DNA from: Formicarius rufipectus
Lineage: Eukaryota > Chordata > Aves > Passeriformes > Formicariidae
Assembly: GCA_013399695.1 (NCBI GenBank)
Contig: VXAU01002072.1
Location: forward strand, 496,001-560,000
Length of the DNA stretch: 64,000 bases
Direction: 5' to 3'
Shown: positions 36,941-49,420 of the stretch, one piece after another
Layout of the letters: the number at the start of each line of letters is the position of its first letter
How positions within the stretch are numbered: position 1 is the stretch's first letter
Made by a program: the position numbers and the translations under genes
The notes under the pieces: generated by a model
What the model saw: the letters and a program-made list of their open reading frames with translations, nothing else
Database searches by the model: none
What the model was told of the DNA's origin: nothing

Positions 36941-38999
36941 CATGTAGGCACCCTCCTCTGGCAGAGAGGAAAGTGAGCATCTCCAAATGGCAGATCATCT
37001 CCTTAAGTGTTTCAGATTTGCACGTTAAATAGTCTTCTATGGCTGCCTCTCTCCCTGCTCTGAGCATGGAGCAGGAACTAGAAGGGTACTTTTGACAACT
37101 GTACTTACTACTAGATGAATGCAAATAGAGAGATGAGCTCATGCTTTAGTAACCTAATGAAATTAAAGACAAGCCTTTAATTTATTAGCTTTGGCATGAA
37201 CTGCTGCACTAATTACTTGGAATTACTGCCATATTTCAGGGGAAAAAAACCCCTGCCAAACAAACTTGGAAATAGTAGAACATGCAGCACTTCAAAAACA
37301 ACTGTTTCAGGTAAGCAGTTTTATATAAAATGGTAGATCAGAAACCAATTTAAAATGAAAGAGATGGAAAAAATTAATCTCTGCAGTCTGTACAATTTCA
37401 ATCTGATAAGAAGCCAACTGTAGTTGGTTTAGTTCTACTCTGAAAGGTACATAAAAACAACTCAGAGGGAAGTCTCATTACGCTATGACAATAAAACAAC
37501 TTTTTAGTTGACCAGCAGAGTAATTATAGAGAAATATCTATGAAAGTACTAAGAAAAAAGTGGATGGATTTTGCTTACTTTTACATAAAAATCTCACTGA
37601 ATAAGATGGACTGGAAAAAGAGGGAGCCTCAGCTCTGGAGACCTCTCCATTTAGCAGGAGGAAAGACCTCTGTCACACTGTGTGTTCTCCCACATGTTCA
37701 TCGGTCATCTAGAAAAAACAAAAAAGGTTGGAGATGGACTTTGCTGCATGACATTGAGAGGCACTGGAAACCCCATGGTAACCAAGGGGACATACAGTAA
37801 AACGCTTGAGACTGAAAACAAGGGATGAGGGGCCTCAGATTTGACCCATTCTTCTGATATGCCAAAGTAAGTGCTTCTCAGGTCTGAAGCAAGGTTTAGT
37901 ACTCTCACGTCACTGCAAAGTTCCAAGTGATTTCTCTGGTGAATATCAAGAAGAAAGAACCACTGCTTATCAGCTGGAGAAGCATGAGGGTTCTCTCTCT
38001 GCTCCACAGCATTGCCTTGGCAGATCACTGGTGTACTGCATGGCCCCTCGCATAAAGCCCCTTTGTTTCTTGAGAGCTGAGTGTTGGATTTGACCCGCAT
38101 CTCGACCTGAAATCTCTCTAACATGTTTTATTTCTTTTCACTTATAAGGCAGGACAAAAAATCTGCAATGTTCACCCCAAGCTAGCTATCAAACAAATAC
38201 ACAATTACATATTTGGTGTGGAGATGGTGAACATTAAGGCAATTCTGACTGTAAAACCACTTTACTGAAACCACTAGTCATCACAACAACAACAAAAAAA
38301 CCCTGTATTTCAACATGATATTTTGCCCTAGCTGAAAAAAATCTATTTTTTTCTACTGCATTTCCCAGAGATCTTTTCCTGCTCTCATTAATTTTTATTT
38401 CCTGATCCAGAGCACTCTCTGCTCTGCTAAACAACAGGCAAACAGAACAGAAAGAAGCCATGTTTCTAATAAGGTGGACAGCAAATTCCTCGAAAGGAAA
38501 AATAATAACCTTATGTAATTTTTTTTTCCACTCTGTCCCTTACACAATCTGGCACTTGAGTTATTTTTAAATCACTAAGTACATCAGTCAGAGGTTTTCT
38601 GTATTCCATTGTCGGTCACATCTAGCTTTTCCTCTCCATCCTGCCTGCAAATTAATCCAGCATTCCCTGGGGTAAATTCATCGTTCAAATCATTCCTGTC
38701 AGCAGCTTGCAAAGGTCTTGGCTGGCTCACCAGTGCAAACACTGATCCCAGACCTTGTCACCTCGGTGGGGACACAGCTGCTCAGTGCCACGCCGGGCTG
38801 AGTTCTGTCCCATGGCAAGGGCCAGGCCACCCCATGGCACAAAGCCTTGTGAATTTTGTCTCACAGCAAGAGGTAGGCTCAGGGCTTGCTCTCATTCATC
38901 ATCTAGGAGAGACAAAAATACTTTTTGACTCCACTGCTTGCTGAAGCCTGAAAAGGTTTTGCTCCTACTCACACACACCAAAGAGCAAGACCATTAGTT

Positions 39000-39170
39000 A
39001 ATTGTTCTTCCCAATCTCCCTGCTCTAAGGGGAAATAGCTAGTGCCAATAAATAATAAATTGAACATTTGCATATTTTCTTATTTTTCTTTTCTGACTTA
39101 AATATTAGATGTCATTTTCCAGCTCTGGATCTATTTTTTTACTACCCCTTTATAAGATTATTAATGAACT
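39000..39170. promoter_or_regulatory. Candidate conserved non-coding element with octamer
   Basis: AT-rich, non-repetitive block with a perfect POU octamer ATTTGCAT (39066-39073), GTTAATTG near its start and AATAAATAATAAATTG. This motif density resembles developmental enhancers; no alignment is available. Confidence 0.2.
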
Positions 39171-41099
39171 GAGCAAATAACTCTGTGGCTCAAGTACAGA
39201 AAGTGCTGGCCTGCTGAACAGTGCCAATTTCAAACCCAATTATTTTCTTTCTCTCTTGATTAGGAGAAAAAGGTGGCAAAAATCTGTTTGCTTTGCCTAC
39301 TGCCTACCTACTTTATTTAAGCCAAGTTATTTCCAGAATTCTTTCAAGGCATCAGAGCTACTCTATTTAATAGAGACTCTTCCGTCTGAGGTCACAGCGA
39401 GAACACAGCTACAGCTCCTGAGGACCTCTTCATTTTGGAAGACTCAGGACTTGGTGACCATTGAGAGACTGGACTCACTTCAAGCCTCAAAGAATTGACT
39501 TTGCGTGATTGAGCCTCAGCACCCTCATGGGGAAAACAATCCTGCTAGGCTGGCTGAGTTAAAAACCTGACAGAAAACACACTCGGATCAATTTTTTTTA
39601 ACCTGAATTCCACTGAGGCAAAGCACAACTAAACAACACATAGGATTGACCTCAAATAACCATGTAGAATAAGAAAAATTGTCTTCACTGGGATATTTAG
39701 GTTACAGGAGCTATTTCAGTGCTTTTACAAGATTGTAAGATACTGCCACCCCAGAGAAGACAGCTACCCTTCCCTGCAGGGTTTACAACTTGTTTTCTCC
39801 TCTCTTCAAAGCTTCTTAAGGGATAATATTTGAGAGTAATTAATTTTCTAGTTTATGTGCAGAGCACTTCAGTAAAGATAATTGTGTTTTATGGTGCTTA
39901 AGAGAATCCAGAATGGAGTTCAGTGTCAACTTCTGTGCTGAGGCAATCCAACCTTGCAGATTAAATACTGGTAAACATACTGAAGATGCATAGCTCTTGG
40001 TAAATGCTAAAGCTCATCATAGTGTAAGTGTAATTTTGATGATGACTACTTTGCCACTAATTCAGAACAATACCTGTCATTGTGTTTGAAGTAGGAAAAG
40101 TGCTGAAACGACAGTGCTGGAAACTGTAATCCTTTATTCAGAGATGCCTGACATAGGCACAAGTGCAGCATCAGCTCTTGCAAACTGGCTCATCTTTGTG
40201 TTTCTACATCTTACTGGAAAGGCTGTGGCTTTCAGAGCATGAAAAGATCCCTCCTTGCTTGTCCCTGGTCTCTCTGACAAAAATAGCGATCAGCAGAGTG
40301 CTTCTGCAATAACAGCTTTTGCAAGTGGTTCCTTTGACTGGTGGTTGAATAACACACAGAATAACATCCATGATCCCATGTCCCTTAATTGTGACAGCTA
40401 TGGGGGAAAACCTAAAAGAAGCAGCAACCATTGTCCCTAACCCATACACAGGCAGGTTCATTCACTGCCCTCTCATCCTCTGCCTCTCCAAAATCCAGCT
40501 GCTGGACATCCCTGTACCACCTGACATTTTACTTACTGATATAACTAATTTCTCTGTTCCTGTTTATAATGTATCAGCCACTGCTGCATGCCTTTCTTAT
40601 TCTTCTTGTAACAGACCAATAAGAAGAAAACGAAAAAGTTAACTTGCCTAGGAGAGACATGTCAAAAGACACGTACCAAGAACCATTGGGGTACAACACC
40701 AACTTCCACTGCTGTTCCATTCACATCAAATCAGCCATGCCATGCTCCTTAACACCAAAGCACATCCTTGTCCCAGCCCTGGGAGGAGAGTTGGGTGCTC
40801 TGGCAGGGTGGGCACAGGAGGGTTCCCCATCTCATAGTCATACCCCAAACATCTGCCCCCGGCAGGGCTGGTGGAGCTCCGCACACCCTTGGCTGTCAGC
40901 TGGAAGCAGCATCACTGCACACACCAGCAAAGAGCTCCAGAGTTTTTATCATTCACATGACCAGCACTAATTCACTGCTTTATTACATATCAGTGAGAAG
41001 CAGTCCTACTCACAACAGAAAATATTACTGATGTCAAATGGGGCCAGAGCTGGCAGGGGTGCAGGGAGAGCAGCAGAAATCTATGCTTCAAGTATGACA

Positions 41100-41340
41100 T
41101 TATCAGAGCAGATCGTTTTCCCCTCCTCCATATTAAGCAATAAATTGGTTTTTAATTAGAATTTAGCAATCACAATACAAGTTTAAATGTAAAGCAACAA
41201 TTGTAGATTAATTAAAGGCACTTGATTAAAATCATTTGAAGATTGATAACTTTGCAACTGATTTTATGATTCATAATTCCTGTTCTCAAATATTGTTTGC
41301 AAAAATCAATTGGCACTTAATTAACCTTATACCTTAGTCT
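41100..41340. promoter_or_regulatory. Candidate conserved non-coding element rich in TAATTA words
   Basis: The block contains several homeodomain-type cores in about 200 bases (TTTTTAATTAGAATT, AGATTAATTAAAGG, CACTTAATTAACC), plus AACAATTG and ATCAATTGG SOX-like words. It is non-repetitive and has no coding frame. Enhancer-like composition only. Confidence 0.2.
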
Positions 41341-43014
41341 CATTCAATCAAAACTAAAAGAACTCTGGACACTCAATTTCATCTGTTAACAACCCTATCA
41401 AATAAAATAGCCAAAGCCCCAACTATACTTTCATAATAAAATTTCGTGAGGACTGTTTCTGTCCTTGGCTTCTTGTAAGATGAGAATGAGTTGGAAGAAG
41501 TCACATTTATCCTGAGGGACAAAAGAGGGCACTTCTGTCTCATGAAACTGCTCCACGTTAGTATGAAGAGATGCTGGTCATCTTTGCTGGCCAGCCATTG
41601 TCTCTCCGAAGGTGAACAATGTTCCTCCAGCCTCTGCTGCAGAAAATTAATTCCCAATGGACCATCATACTTTGTGCACTGAGGTGCTAAGCTAAATAAC
41701 TCACTTTTTAAAACAAAAATACAACTAACCAACCAAACAAAAGAAATCTGAAGTCAAACAGAAGACATGACAATGACAAGGATATGGCAACTAAGACTCA
41801 CTTATGGGACTTTGAAATAGCAAATTAAAAATACCTCTGCAACACAAGCAGTCAAATGTAATTCCAGCTCATGATAATGAAAGATGTGACACCTGAGGCA
41901 TAATTCCCAAACACAAAATCTGACCTTGTACTTACCTTTACCTGCTAAAGCATCTGGTGCATAATTTGAGGTGGTGGGGCATCTGTCACGACTGAGATGC
42001 TGCACTGGAGACCTTCTCCATGGCACACCTCACACCATTGCCATTCACAGTGCCTGAGGCTGCAGTCTCACAAGAAGCATCTCACAAGAAGATGAGGATA
42101 CACAGACCCTCTGCACACCCAGTCAGAAATTCCCCCTCACCCACATGTGAAGGACACTGACTGCTGAGGACTGTGTACCAAGCAATAAGCCTAGTAAGAA
42201 AAGTATGTGGGAAAACAACATTAAAAATCACTGCAGGATTTCCAACAAAATGCTAGATGTCAGCCTCAGTTGATTAGCATTACAACTGAAATGTGCTTTT
42301 AAGTATGTCATATTTTTGTAGCACTCAGAAACCTCAGGAGCATTAGAGTCCTCAGGACACTTTCCCTAAAATGCAGCCTACAAAAACATTCTCGTTTTTC
42401 TCAACACATGAGAGGAAAAGATAAAAGCTTTATTGGTACTCAGGCATCAAACATAAGGTCAAGGGAAATGAACAGGAATATGTTATTATAGTTTATGGGC
42501 TTTTTCCCCAGCAACATTAACCAGTATGCAACATAGGACATTGACCTAGGTGTAGATCAGGGATTATCCTGGAAGGCACTTTCTATATCCACAAAAGAGT
42601 GACAACAACCCATTACTGAGAATCACTCACAGACATCTGTTAATTATTTAATTTGTTTAAGAGAACAAATACCAGAGAAAGAGCTTCCCCAGTGGTGATT
42701 TATGGCACCATAAAACTCCACCTCAGGACTTCCAGGCAGAGAGAGACAATCACTTTTCATCAATAACAGTCAAAATGTCCAGATAACAAGTCTTCAAGAT
42801 TGCCGTGAGTTAAAATGTAGCCCAACTTCCTCAGCTCTCAACAGTGATGGAATTTGGGGTGTCCTTTCTTGCTACCTAAAATAAAAACCACACCTCCTTT
42901 CAGTGTTGACCTGGTATTTCAGTCATGCTCATGTCATGTTTCCACAGCCACTTTCAGGTCATGGGAATGTTGCTGCTGCACAGGGTATCAGAACAGTTCA
43001 TGGGTCTGACCAGG

Positions 43015-43603
43015 TGTGGTGGGTTGACTTTGGCTGGATGCAGGTGCCCACCAAGCCTCTCTAATGCTTCCCTTCCCAGTCAGACAGGGGAGAGAGAATA
43101 AGATGGAAAATGACTTATAGGTCAAAATAAGGTTGTTTACTAAAGAAAAAGTGTAAGTTAGTGTGTGCACAAGCAAAGAGGAAAATAACAAGGTTTATTC
43201 TCTACTTCCCATTAGTGAATGGTCTTCGTTTACTTCCCAGGAAGCAGAGTTTCAGCAAGTGTAACAGTTGTTCTGGAAGGCAAACATTGTAAATAATGAA
43301 TGCCCTCGCTTCCTCTTCCTCTCCTTAGCTTTTGTATCTGAGCTGATGTCATATGGTATGGAATACCCCTTTGGTTGGTTTGGGTCAGCTGGCCTGGTTA
43401 TTTTTCCTCCCAGGATCTTGTCCACCCCCAAACCCTTCATGATGGGGGAATGCTGAGAGACAGTGCTGATGCTGTGCCAGGACTGCTCAGCAGTAGCCAA
43501 AACACTGGTGTGTTATCAACATCTTTCTAGCTACCAATGCAAAGCACAGCACTGTGAGAGCTGCTGTGGGGCAATGAACTCCATTACTGTCAGACCCAAT
43601 ACA
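43015..43603 (-). mobile_element. ERVL-type LTR, solo, minus strand (second copy)
   Basis: The plus strand runs from TGTGGTGGGTTGAC (43015) to CCCAATACA (43603), so both strands give TG...CA ends typical of LTRs. On the minus strand it reads GGAGTTCATTGCCCCAC, GTTGATAACACACCAGTG, CAGCTGACCCAAACC, a degenerate TATA-like ATACAAAAGC (43328-43337), and an AATAAA signal (43194-43199). This is the layout of a widespread avian ERVL-type LTR. It shares the GATAACACAC and CAGCTGACCC stretches with the LTR at 29.1-29.7 kb but is clearly diverged from it, so the two are separate insertions and not the ends of one provirus. No internal genes are present and no exact target-site duplication was found. Confidence 0.8.
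43194..43199 (-). terminator. LTR poly(A) signal AATAAA
   Basis: The minus strand reads GAGAATAAACCTTG, a canonical poly(A) signal about 137 bases after the TATA-like site at 43328-43337, as expected for the R region of this LTR. Confidence 0.45.
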
Positions 43604-46600
43604 CTAGTCATCAACCTTCATTTGATTCATCTGATCTATTAGGTTTCAGTGTGTTCCTCAAACTGCAGCCAACATACTGCACAGTGGCACTCTGGTGTAG
43701 CTACTGACACCTACACAGAGGGGAGATGGGAGCACCAAGGTGGCAAGGGCAGACTAGCCCTCCCGGACAGCATGCTCTTACATCTGCCTAAGCACATCAA
43801 GGCAGACTTGGAGAAGATGGTTATACTGAGACTTTGGATGTAAGAAAAACCTGTAGCATTCTCCACACTGATGTGAGCAACCAACTGAATGTGACTTCTT
43901 TGCTTCCATGATGAAAATTCAACATTACATGAACTTGAAACAAAAGAAATACCACTAAATCAGTATGGACAAGCACCAAACAAGGGCAGTGGGCTGAGAC
44001 TTAAATGCGTTGGCTGCAAGTGACTTTTAGTGTGTGCCTCTGTGTACATATTTTCATGCTTTTGTGAATAAAGTATGTGAGGACACCTGGAGGCAATAGT
44101 CTAAGCAGAGGAAACAAGGCATGCTCAAAAGTCAGACTTAAAAGTAGGATTTAATTGTATTTTCAACTTATTTGATTATCTCACCCTCAAAGATCGAGGC
44201 TGGGATGGCTCAGATTAACTGACCTAAACCTTTTTTTTGGTACGATTCTGTATTTCAAGAACATATCAAGGAAGAACCATCATTATCTAAGTTTTACCAA
44301 ATACACATGATCTAATTATTTATTGAATTAAAATATGCCTTAAATAACAGGTGAGATTAAGATATCTTTTCCAAGTCTTGTTTTCCCTCATCCACAAAAT
44401 GCATAAAAACACATACCTGTCTGTCTATCTCTGGGGGGAGATATACCTTAAGATTTCTCACATGATTTTACCTTTTGGGTAACATCTGTGTCACTATTTA
44501 TATTGCAATTTCTCATCTGATTCTTTTTTATTATTTCAGAGTTATCAGACTCTGCCTGGATGCATATTTGGTAGTCTCCCTTTTCAAGGGTATATAGATG
44601 ATTAAAAATTTATTTTCAGAAAACGTATGGAGTGGTTAGCTCTACTAAATATCAAAACAGTATTCAAGCAGGAAAATGAAGCTTATGAAAGAGATGTTAG
44701 ACCAATGTCAAAGATCTTTTAGGAAGACAAAACTTCTGTGCAATAACAACATGGTTGGATTAACTTTACAACAAAAGGAAATTAGACTGGATTTCTACAG
44801 AGTCGGTGTTGTTATTCTAGCTTACAATATGATTAACATTGAATGAATAGTAAAGGCCTCGTTCATGCTTCGCTTAGCCCAAATTAATGTGACTGATTAC
44901 CCTGCCTCTGTGTACTGGCACAAATTCCTGTGCCTCCTAGGCTAGTTTAGCCAGAAAGTCTCACTTCTAAGAGGGTTGACCCCAGGCAAAAAGGAACAGG
45001 AGCTGAAGCCTTTGAAGCTTTTGCACTTCATTGCCTTTTCCTCTGGACAGCCAGCTCTAACTTCATGTTTAAGGTTTAAGGGTAAAAATCTACAGCCCCA
45101 GCTGTTGTAAAAAATCGAGCTGGGCTTCCTTTGCAGACATGCAGGTGTTTGAGATATAACTACAGAAACTTCAGGGGTTGTTCCTTCCTCAGGGTGGTAC
45201 AATTTTTCTTAAATTATTCCTGTGTTCCACATTGCCAATGATCAGACCATGCTAGATAGAGGCTAGTGCCAGGCTTGGGATTAGTTGCTTGCCCTCCTTG
45301 AGAAGCATCCCTGACTCCCCAAGGCACCATGAATGAAAGCTGCTGATGAATAACCCCTTTCTGCCAAGCACCTTAGGAACCTGAGAAGACCATATGGGCT
45401 GTGAAAATGACAATATGCACATCAAACTCTGTTTGTGTTTATGGTGAAAAAACAAGTCAGTGCAGACTGACATCAGTGTCAGCATGATGAAGGCTGCGGA
45501 AAAAATATAAACCGTAAATTTATCCTAAGAGGCAGGAAACCAGCCAGGAGCAGGTAACTCCCATCCTTCCCACTACCCCTGCCCCACCGTATCTGTAATG
45601 CTGGAGCAACTCACTGCCAAAATGTAATCAACATGAAGAGCCTTGACTTCGCCTTCTCCTCATCCTTACCTAGGTACAACACAGAGGAAAACTAAAAGCA
45701 GTGGGAACAGTCCCTGTGCACACACAGAAGCAGCAATTGGCTTTCCAGGAGCTCATAAATTCCTTGTTTTATCCCTTGAAACACCTTTGATGTTCCACCA
45801 GAGGAGCCTGACTTTCATAAACACACAGGAAGCACCTGCAAGCCTGAGTGCCTTTTGTAGTTTCAAGACCTGGTGATGCTTGAATCCAACACCCTCCCTC
45901 AACACCAAAAAAGTCTTCAGCTGGATTTTTGGAAGTGGACTGAACGGTAAACCGAGTCCTGTCTTTATCCTTGCACATTCATGGCTGACTTAAAGAGAAG
46001 CCACTAAGGAGGTAGTGGCTCACCAGGGTATTGGTACTGACCAGTGAGGATCTTATTGACCACACTTCAACTTCTGACTCTTCAGTCACCAGAAAAATGA
46101 CTATACTCTCCTAAATGGCACTAATTCTCCAGCTGAACCAAGTGTAAGTCAGACATGGGCTGCATTATTTGTGAGCACTTTGTGCTTACTCACTAAATGA
46201 AAGCCAGCATGTAAATCCTGGTAACAGCAGCAGTACTGCATTAGGGGCAAGGCAGGAGAAGCAGATGACCTGAGCACAACCTGGAGTGCACAAAAAGGGA
46301 ACAAATGCACTGAGTTAAACTAGCTGCATGTTATTTCCCCTCTGCTACTTCCTGGCAAGGTACAGGGAGGGTGGAACTGGAGATGGCTGTCGGGAGCCAG
46401 AGGAAGACAGAGAAGTGTGGGAGGAGGAGGACTGAAGAAGGCTCTGTTAGAGTGTTGGGTGGGAAAGGAAGAGAGCACGTTGCTCAGAGTGAACATTCCA
46501 AGGGAATGTTGACATACCTAGGGATGTCCCAATATTGTCCCATTACTTCCATTTTTAAAGGAACTCAAAGAAGTTGAATGCTCTACAGAGTATAAAGAAG

Positions 46601-49315
46601 TTTACCCAACCTAGAAAATAGTGTATGGATCCTACCTTTGCTATGCTGCTTTCAACTCCTTTCTCAGTAGACTTGCTCAAGAAGGTGCCTGAAGGAAACC
46701 AATTCAGGTACTTATCATTAGGCAAATTACTTTGAATACAATTCATAACACTATGTGGTAGGTAAATATTAACCGTTATGTTATTTCAGATGGATAAAGG
46801 CAAAACCCAATCTCATAGCAAAGCTCAACATTAAATCAATTACTGCTGACTGTGAAACATAAGCACATCTTGGAGGCCTTTGATCTTTTAGAATGGATTA
46901 CAGAAGCTTCTTGCAACATGCTTCATAATGAAATGATCTGGCTATGGTACCATGATTCTGAACATGAGCACAGACAATTTGACTCATCAAAATAGCTTTA
47001 TTCTTTCACCCTGGTCAGTGGTTTGAGCAGTGGAAACCACCATTTTGGTCCATTTTCACAGCCTCACGTGAGGAGTACAAGAAGGAATTAGCGAATGCCT
47101 TCTCTAACTTGCATGCAGTTGTCACTACCAGTGGCTCCTGCCCAACAGTGTTTGAGTCTCCCAAAGGTCTTTCTAGCATCTGAAATGCACTTGTCAGTGG
47201 CAGACAGAACCAAACCAAAGCCCCCCTGAGTCCTGTAAGACAAACACGAGAAGAACAGGAAAGCATCCTAATATTCTTGCTGGCATAAATCTACAGAGGC
47301 TCAGTTTTTATCATCATCGTGCAGACTCTGTCTGCAAAATAAAATTAAAAAAAAAAGGTTTCTCCAAGAATGTGCATGTAATTTTCATAGCCAACTAAGT
47401 CCTTGAAGTAAGTCCTTGAGTCATGCAAAGTGATAAAACAGAAGTAGTGTCACCACATTTTTCAGCCCTACAGGCTCTAAACATTTCACATCCAGCCACA
47501 CTTACGTGTACTTCCAAAGGTAAAAATAATGAATTCTTAGAGAAATGAGCATTCATACATATATATATATAATATAAGCTTGACTCTTGACTGGAACAGA
47601 AAAAGTTCTATACATTAAACTGAAAAGACCTATAGCATTGACTATGGATCCAGAATGAAAACAATGAGAGAAAACCCCATTCCAATAGATTGCATCATCA
47701 TATTTGTCCTTAGCTAAAAGTGAATTTGTGTCTAAGTTGCCAATGGGATATATATATGTAGTAGTCTGAGCAAGAGACAAGAAAAGTGATCAAATTTTGT
47801 TACTTGTTCTGCTGTTTTGTTTTCGTGGTACGTAGTTCATCTACAAATTTAACTATTTGTACAAAAGGATTTGTAAAGCTTAATGACTTTATAATTTTGA
47901 AGACTATCCTGACACTGCCAGTAATGCAGATCGTTGTTTTAATGATGGCAGTGGTGTTGAAAACCAGTAATATAGCCATTCCCCTTCTGGAAAAAGTATA
48001 CAGCTTTTATGAGCATTTCTAGAAACAATATATATAACTATAGTAATATGGCATTGCAGCACCAAAAAGGTGCATATATGAGACCATATATGAGAACAAT
48101 TCTGAGGAAAGAATACTAAAGGATTTGGATTTTGGGAGTACAAAGAAAAGACTCAACTCCTGGCAAGACAAACACGGTTTCAGAATCCAGGGCAGGATAC
48201 ATATGGGATTGATTATACAACAGGACAAACATCTACAATCATTGATGTCAATTAAATACTCTATATACAAATACACATTAGACATCTGGACATTGTGCAA
48301 CATACTATCTTTTCCTAAATCTAGCAAGTTTCCCTGCTCCATCATGCACATACACCTTTCCAGGCTGGCTATTATAGAGACAGAAGTCATTTACCCTAGG
48401 TGACTGCCAGCAAATCCCTCAGGATTGATGAAAATCCTCTGAGGCCTCCTGCCTGGAGCCCTTTGATCTCAACCACATGTCCCTGCTTGGCAGCAGGTAG
48501 ATAGGGCACATGATGGCCCTATGCCAGTCACTCTGTGTATCCATGGCTCCTGGCAGAGAAAGCGTGTCATTCCTGGGAAGGAAATCTCCTCTGGATGCCA
48601 GGGGAACAAAACGAGATGACTCCTGGCAGGATGGGGAATAGGGATTTTTCATGCACGATGGATCTAGGTATCAGTTTGCAGAGTCAGAGATTGCAAAACT
48701 GACAAGGCAAACACAACTGGGAGGAGGAGGAGGACTGACAGACACAGAGAGATCACTCCCCTTGTGAGCCAAACATAAGGCTTTTGGCAAAATCATGATT
48801 AAGGTTTAATTACTAGGTAAAAACAATCTTAGAATCCCCAAAGGCTCACAGCAGGAATAAGCCACCAAATTAATTTTGTCAGCACATGCATAATCTGGGC
48901 TAAGGCAGAAAAAACATTTGACTTAAAATTCCTTGTAGAGCAAATCTTTGCCTTGTTCTGGTAGGGATTAAATACCCATGAACATGCTCAGTTGTGGTAT
49001 CACAAACCAATAGGTTTTCGGGTAAAATAAACATATGGAATAGGCTTTATTGAGCTTATTTCATAAACCAGACCAGGTGGCAAACTCAGAATGGCTGCCA
49101 GTGAACCAAACTTTGCAGCTCCACTCTAAGATGGACAGGGAGGCACATTGAATTCCAACTGGGAATATCTGGCTGCCATAGTCAGCAAACTCCTCTCCTC
49201 ACAGCTTTAATTTCTCCTCCAGAAAGACCCAAGGTAGTATGTTTTCCATGTTTTTGTAAAGGACATAACAATGGAGTGAGGCAAGTTTGCCAGCTGAACA
49301 TCTGCTTGGATAACA
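43604..49315. other. Non-coding unique sequence
   Basis: No supported gene. It contains an AT microsatellite (47555-47577), a short near-perfect inverted repeat at 46492-46510 (AACATTCC...GGAATGTT) and a GAGG run near 48720. Frames up to 123 codons (minus, 48019-48390) are AT-driven and without domains. Confidence 0.5.
47555..47577. repeat. AT microsatellite
   Basis: TATATATATATATAATATA simple repeat, no inferred function. Confidence 0.85.
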
Positions 49316-49319
49316 TCAC

Positions 49320-49416
49320 CCAACAATCACTTCATGCTCCGTAAGCTCCGGGGTGCGATCGTTGGCCTTCGGTGAAGTGGTACCACTGCTTGAATCTTCG
49401 ATATCAAGCTCAGTGA
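49320..49416 (-). CDS. Candidate internal coding exon, unidentified gene
   Basis: On the minus strand an AG acceptor (49417-49418, CTGACTAG) precedes a frame open for 31 full codons, reading through ELDIEDSSSGTTSP, then Lys/Asp/Arg residues, and ending near LTEHEVIV, with a possible GT donor (GG|GTGATG) before an in-frame TGA at 49316-49318. The peptide is acidic and Ser/Thr/Pro-rich, like a disordered cytoplasmic or regulatory region. Six CpGs fall within 61 bases (49340-49400), several at codon wobble positions (CCG, CCG, ACG), which stands out in a CpG-poor region and suggests purifying selection. Against it: the polypyrimidine tract is weak, the donor is non-optimal, and the plus strand is also open. 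I cannot name the gene. A processed fragment or conserved non-coding sequence is possible. Confidence 0.35.
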
Positions 49417-49420
49417 CTAG

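Larger units (their letters stand above)
35634..43014. other. Non-coding unique sequence with conserved-element-like blocks
   Basis: No supported gene in about 7.4 kb. It holds a CTAAT microsatellite (36921-36940) and several AT-rich, high-complexity stretches with TAATTA and octamer-like words (36540-36760, 39000-39170, 41100-41340). Frames of up to 139 codons (minus, 37705-38124) have no recognisable domains. The density of such AT-rich blocks is typical of vertebrate gene deserts around developmental genes, but that is inference. Confidence 0.5.

Noticed and set aside
46492..46510. Short inverted repeat AACATTCC...GGAATGTT
   Set aside because: An eight-base stem is expected by chance several times in 64 kb and has no context to support a function.
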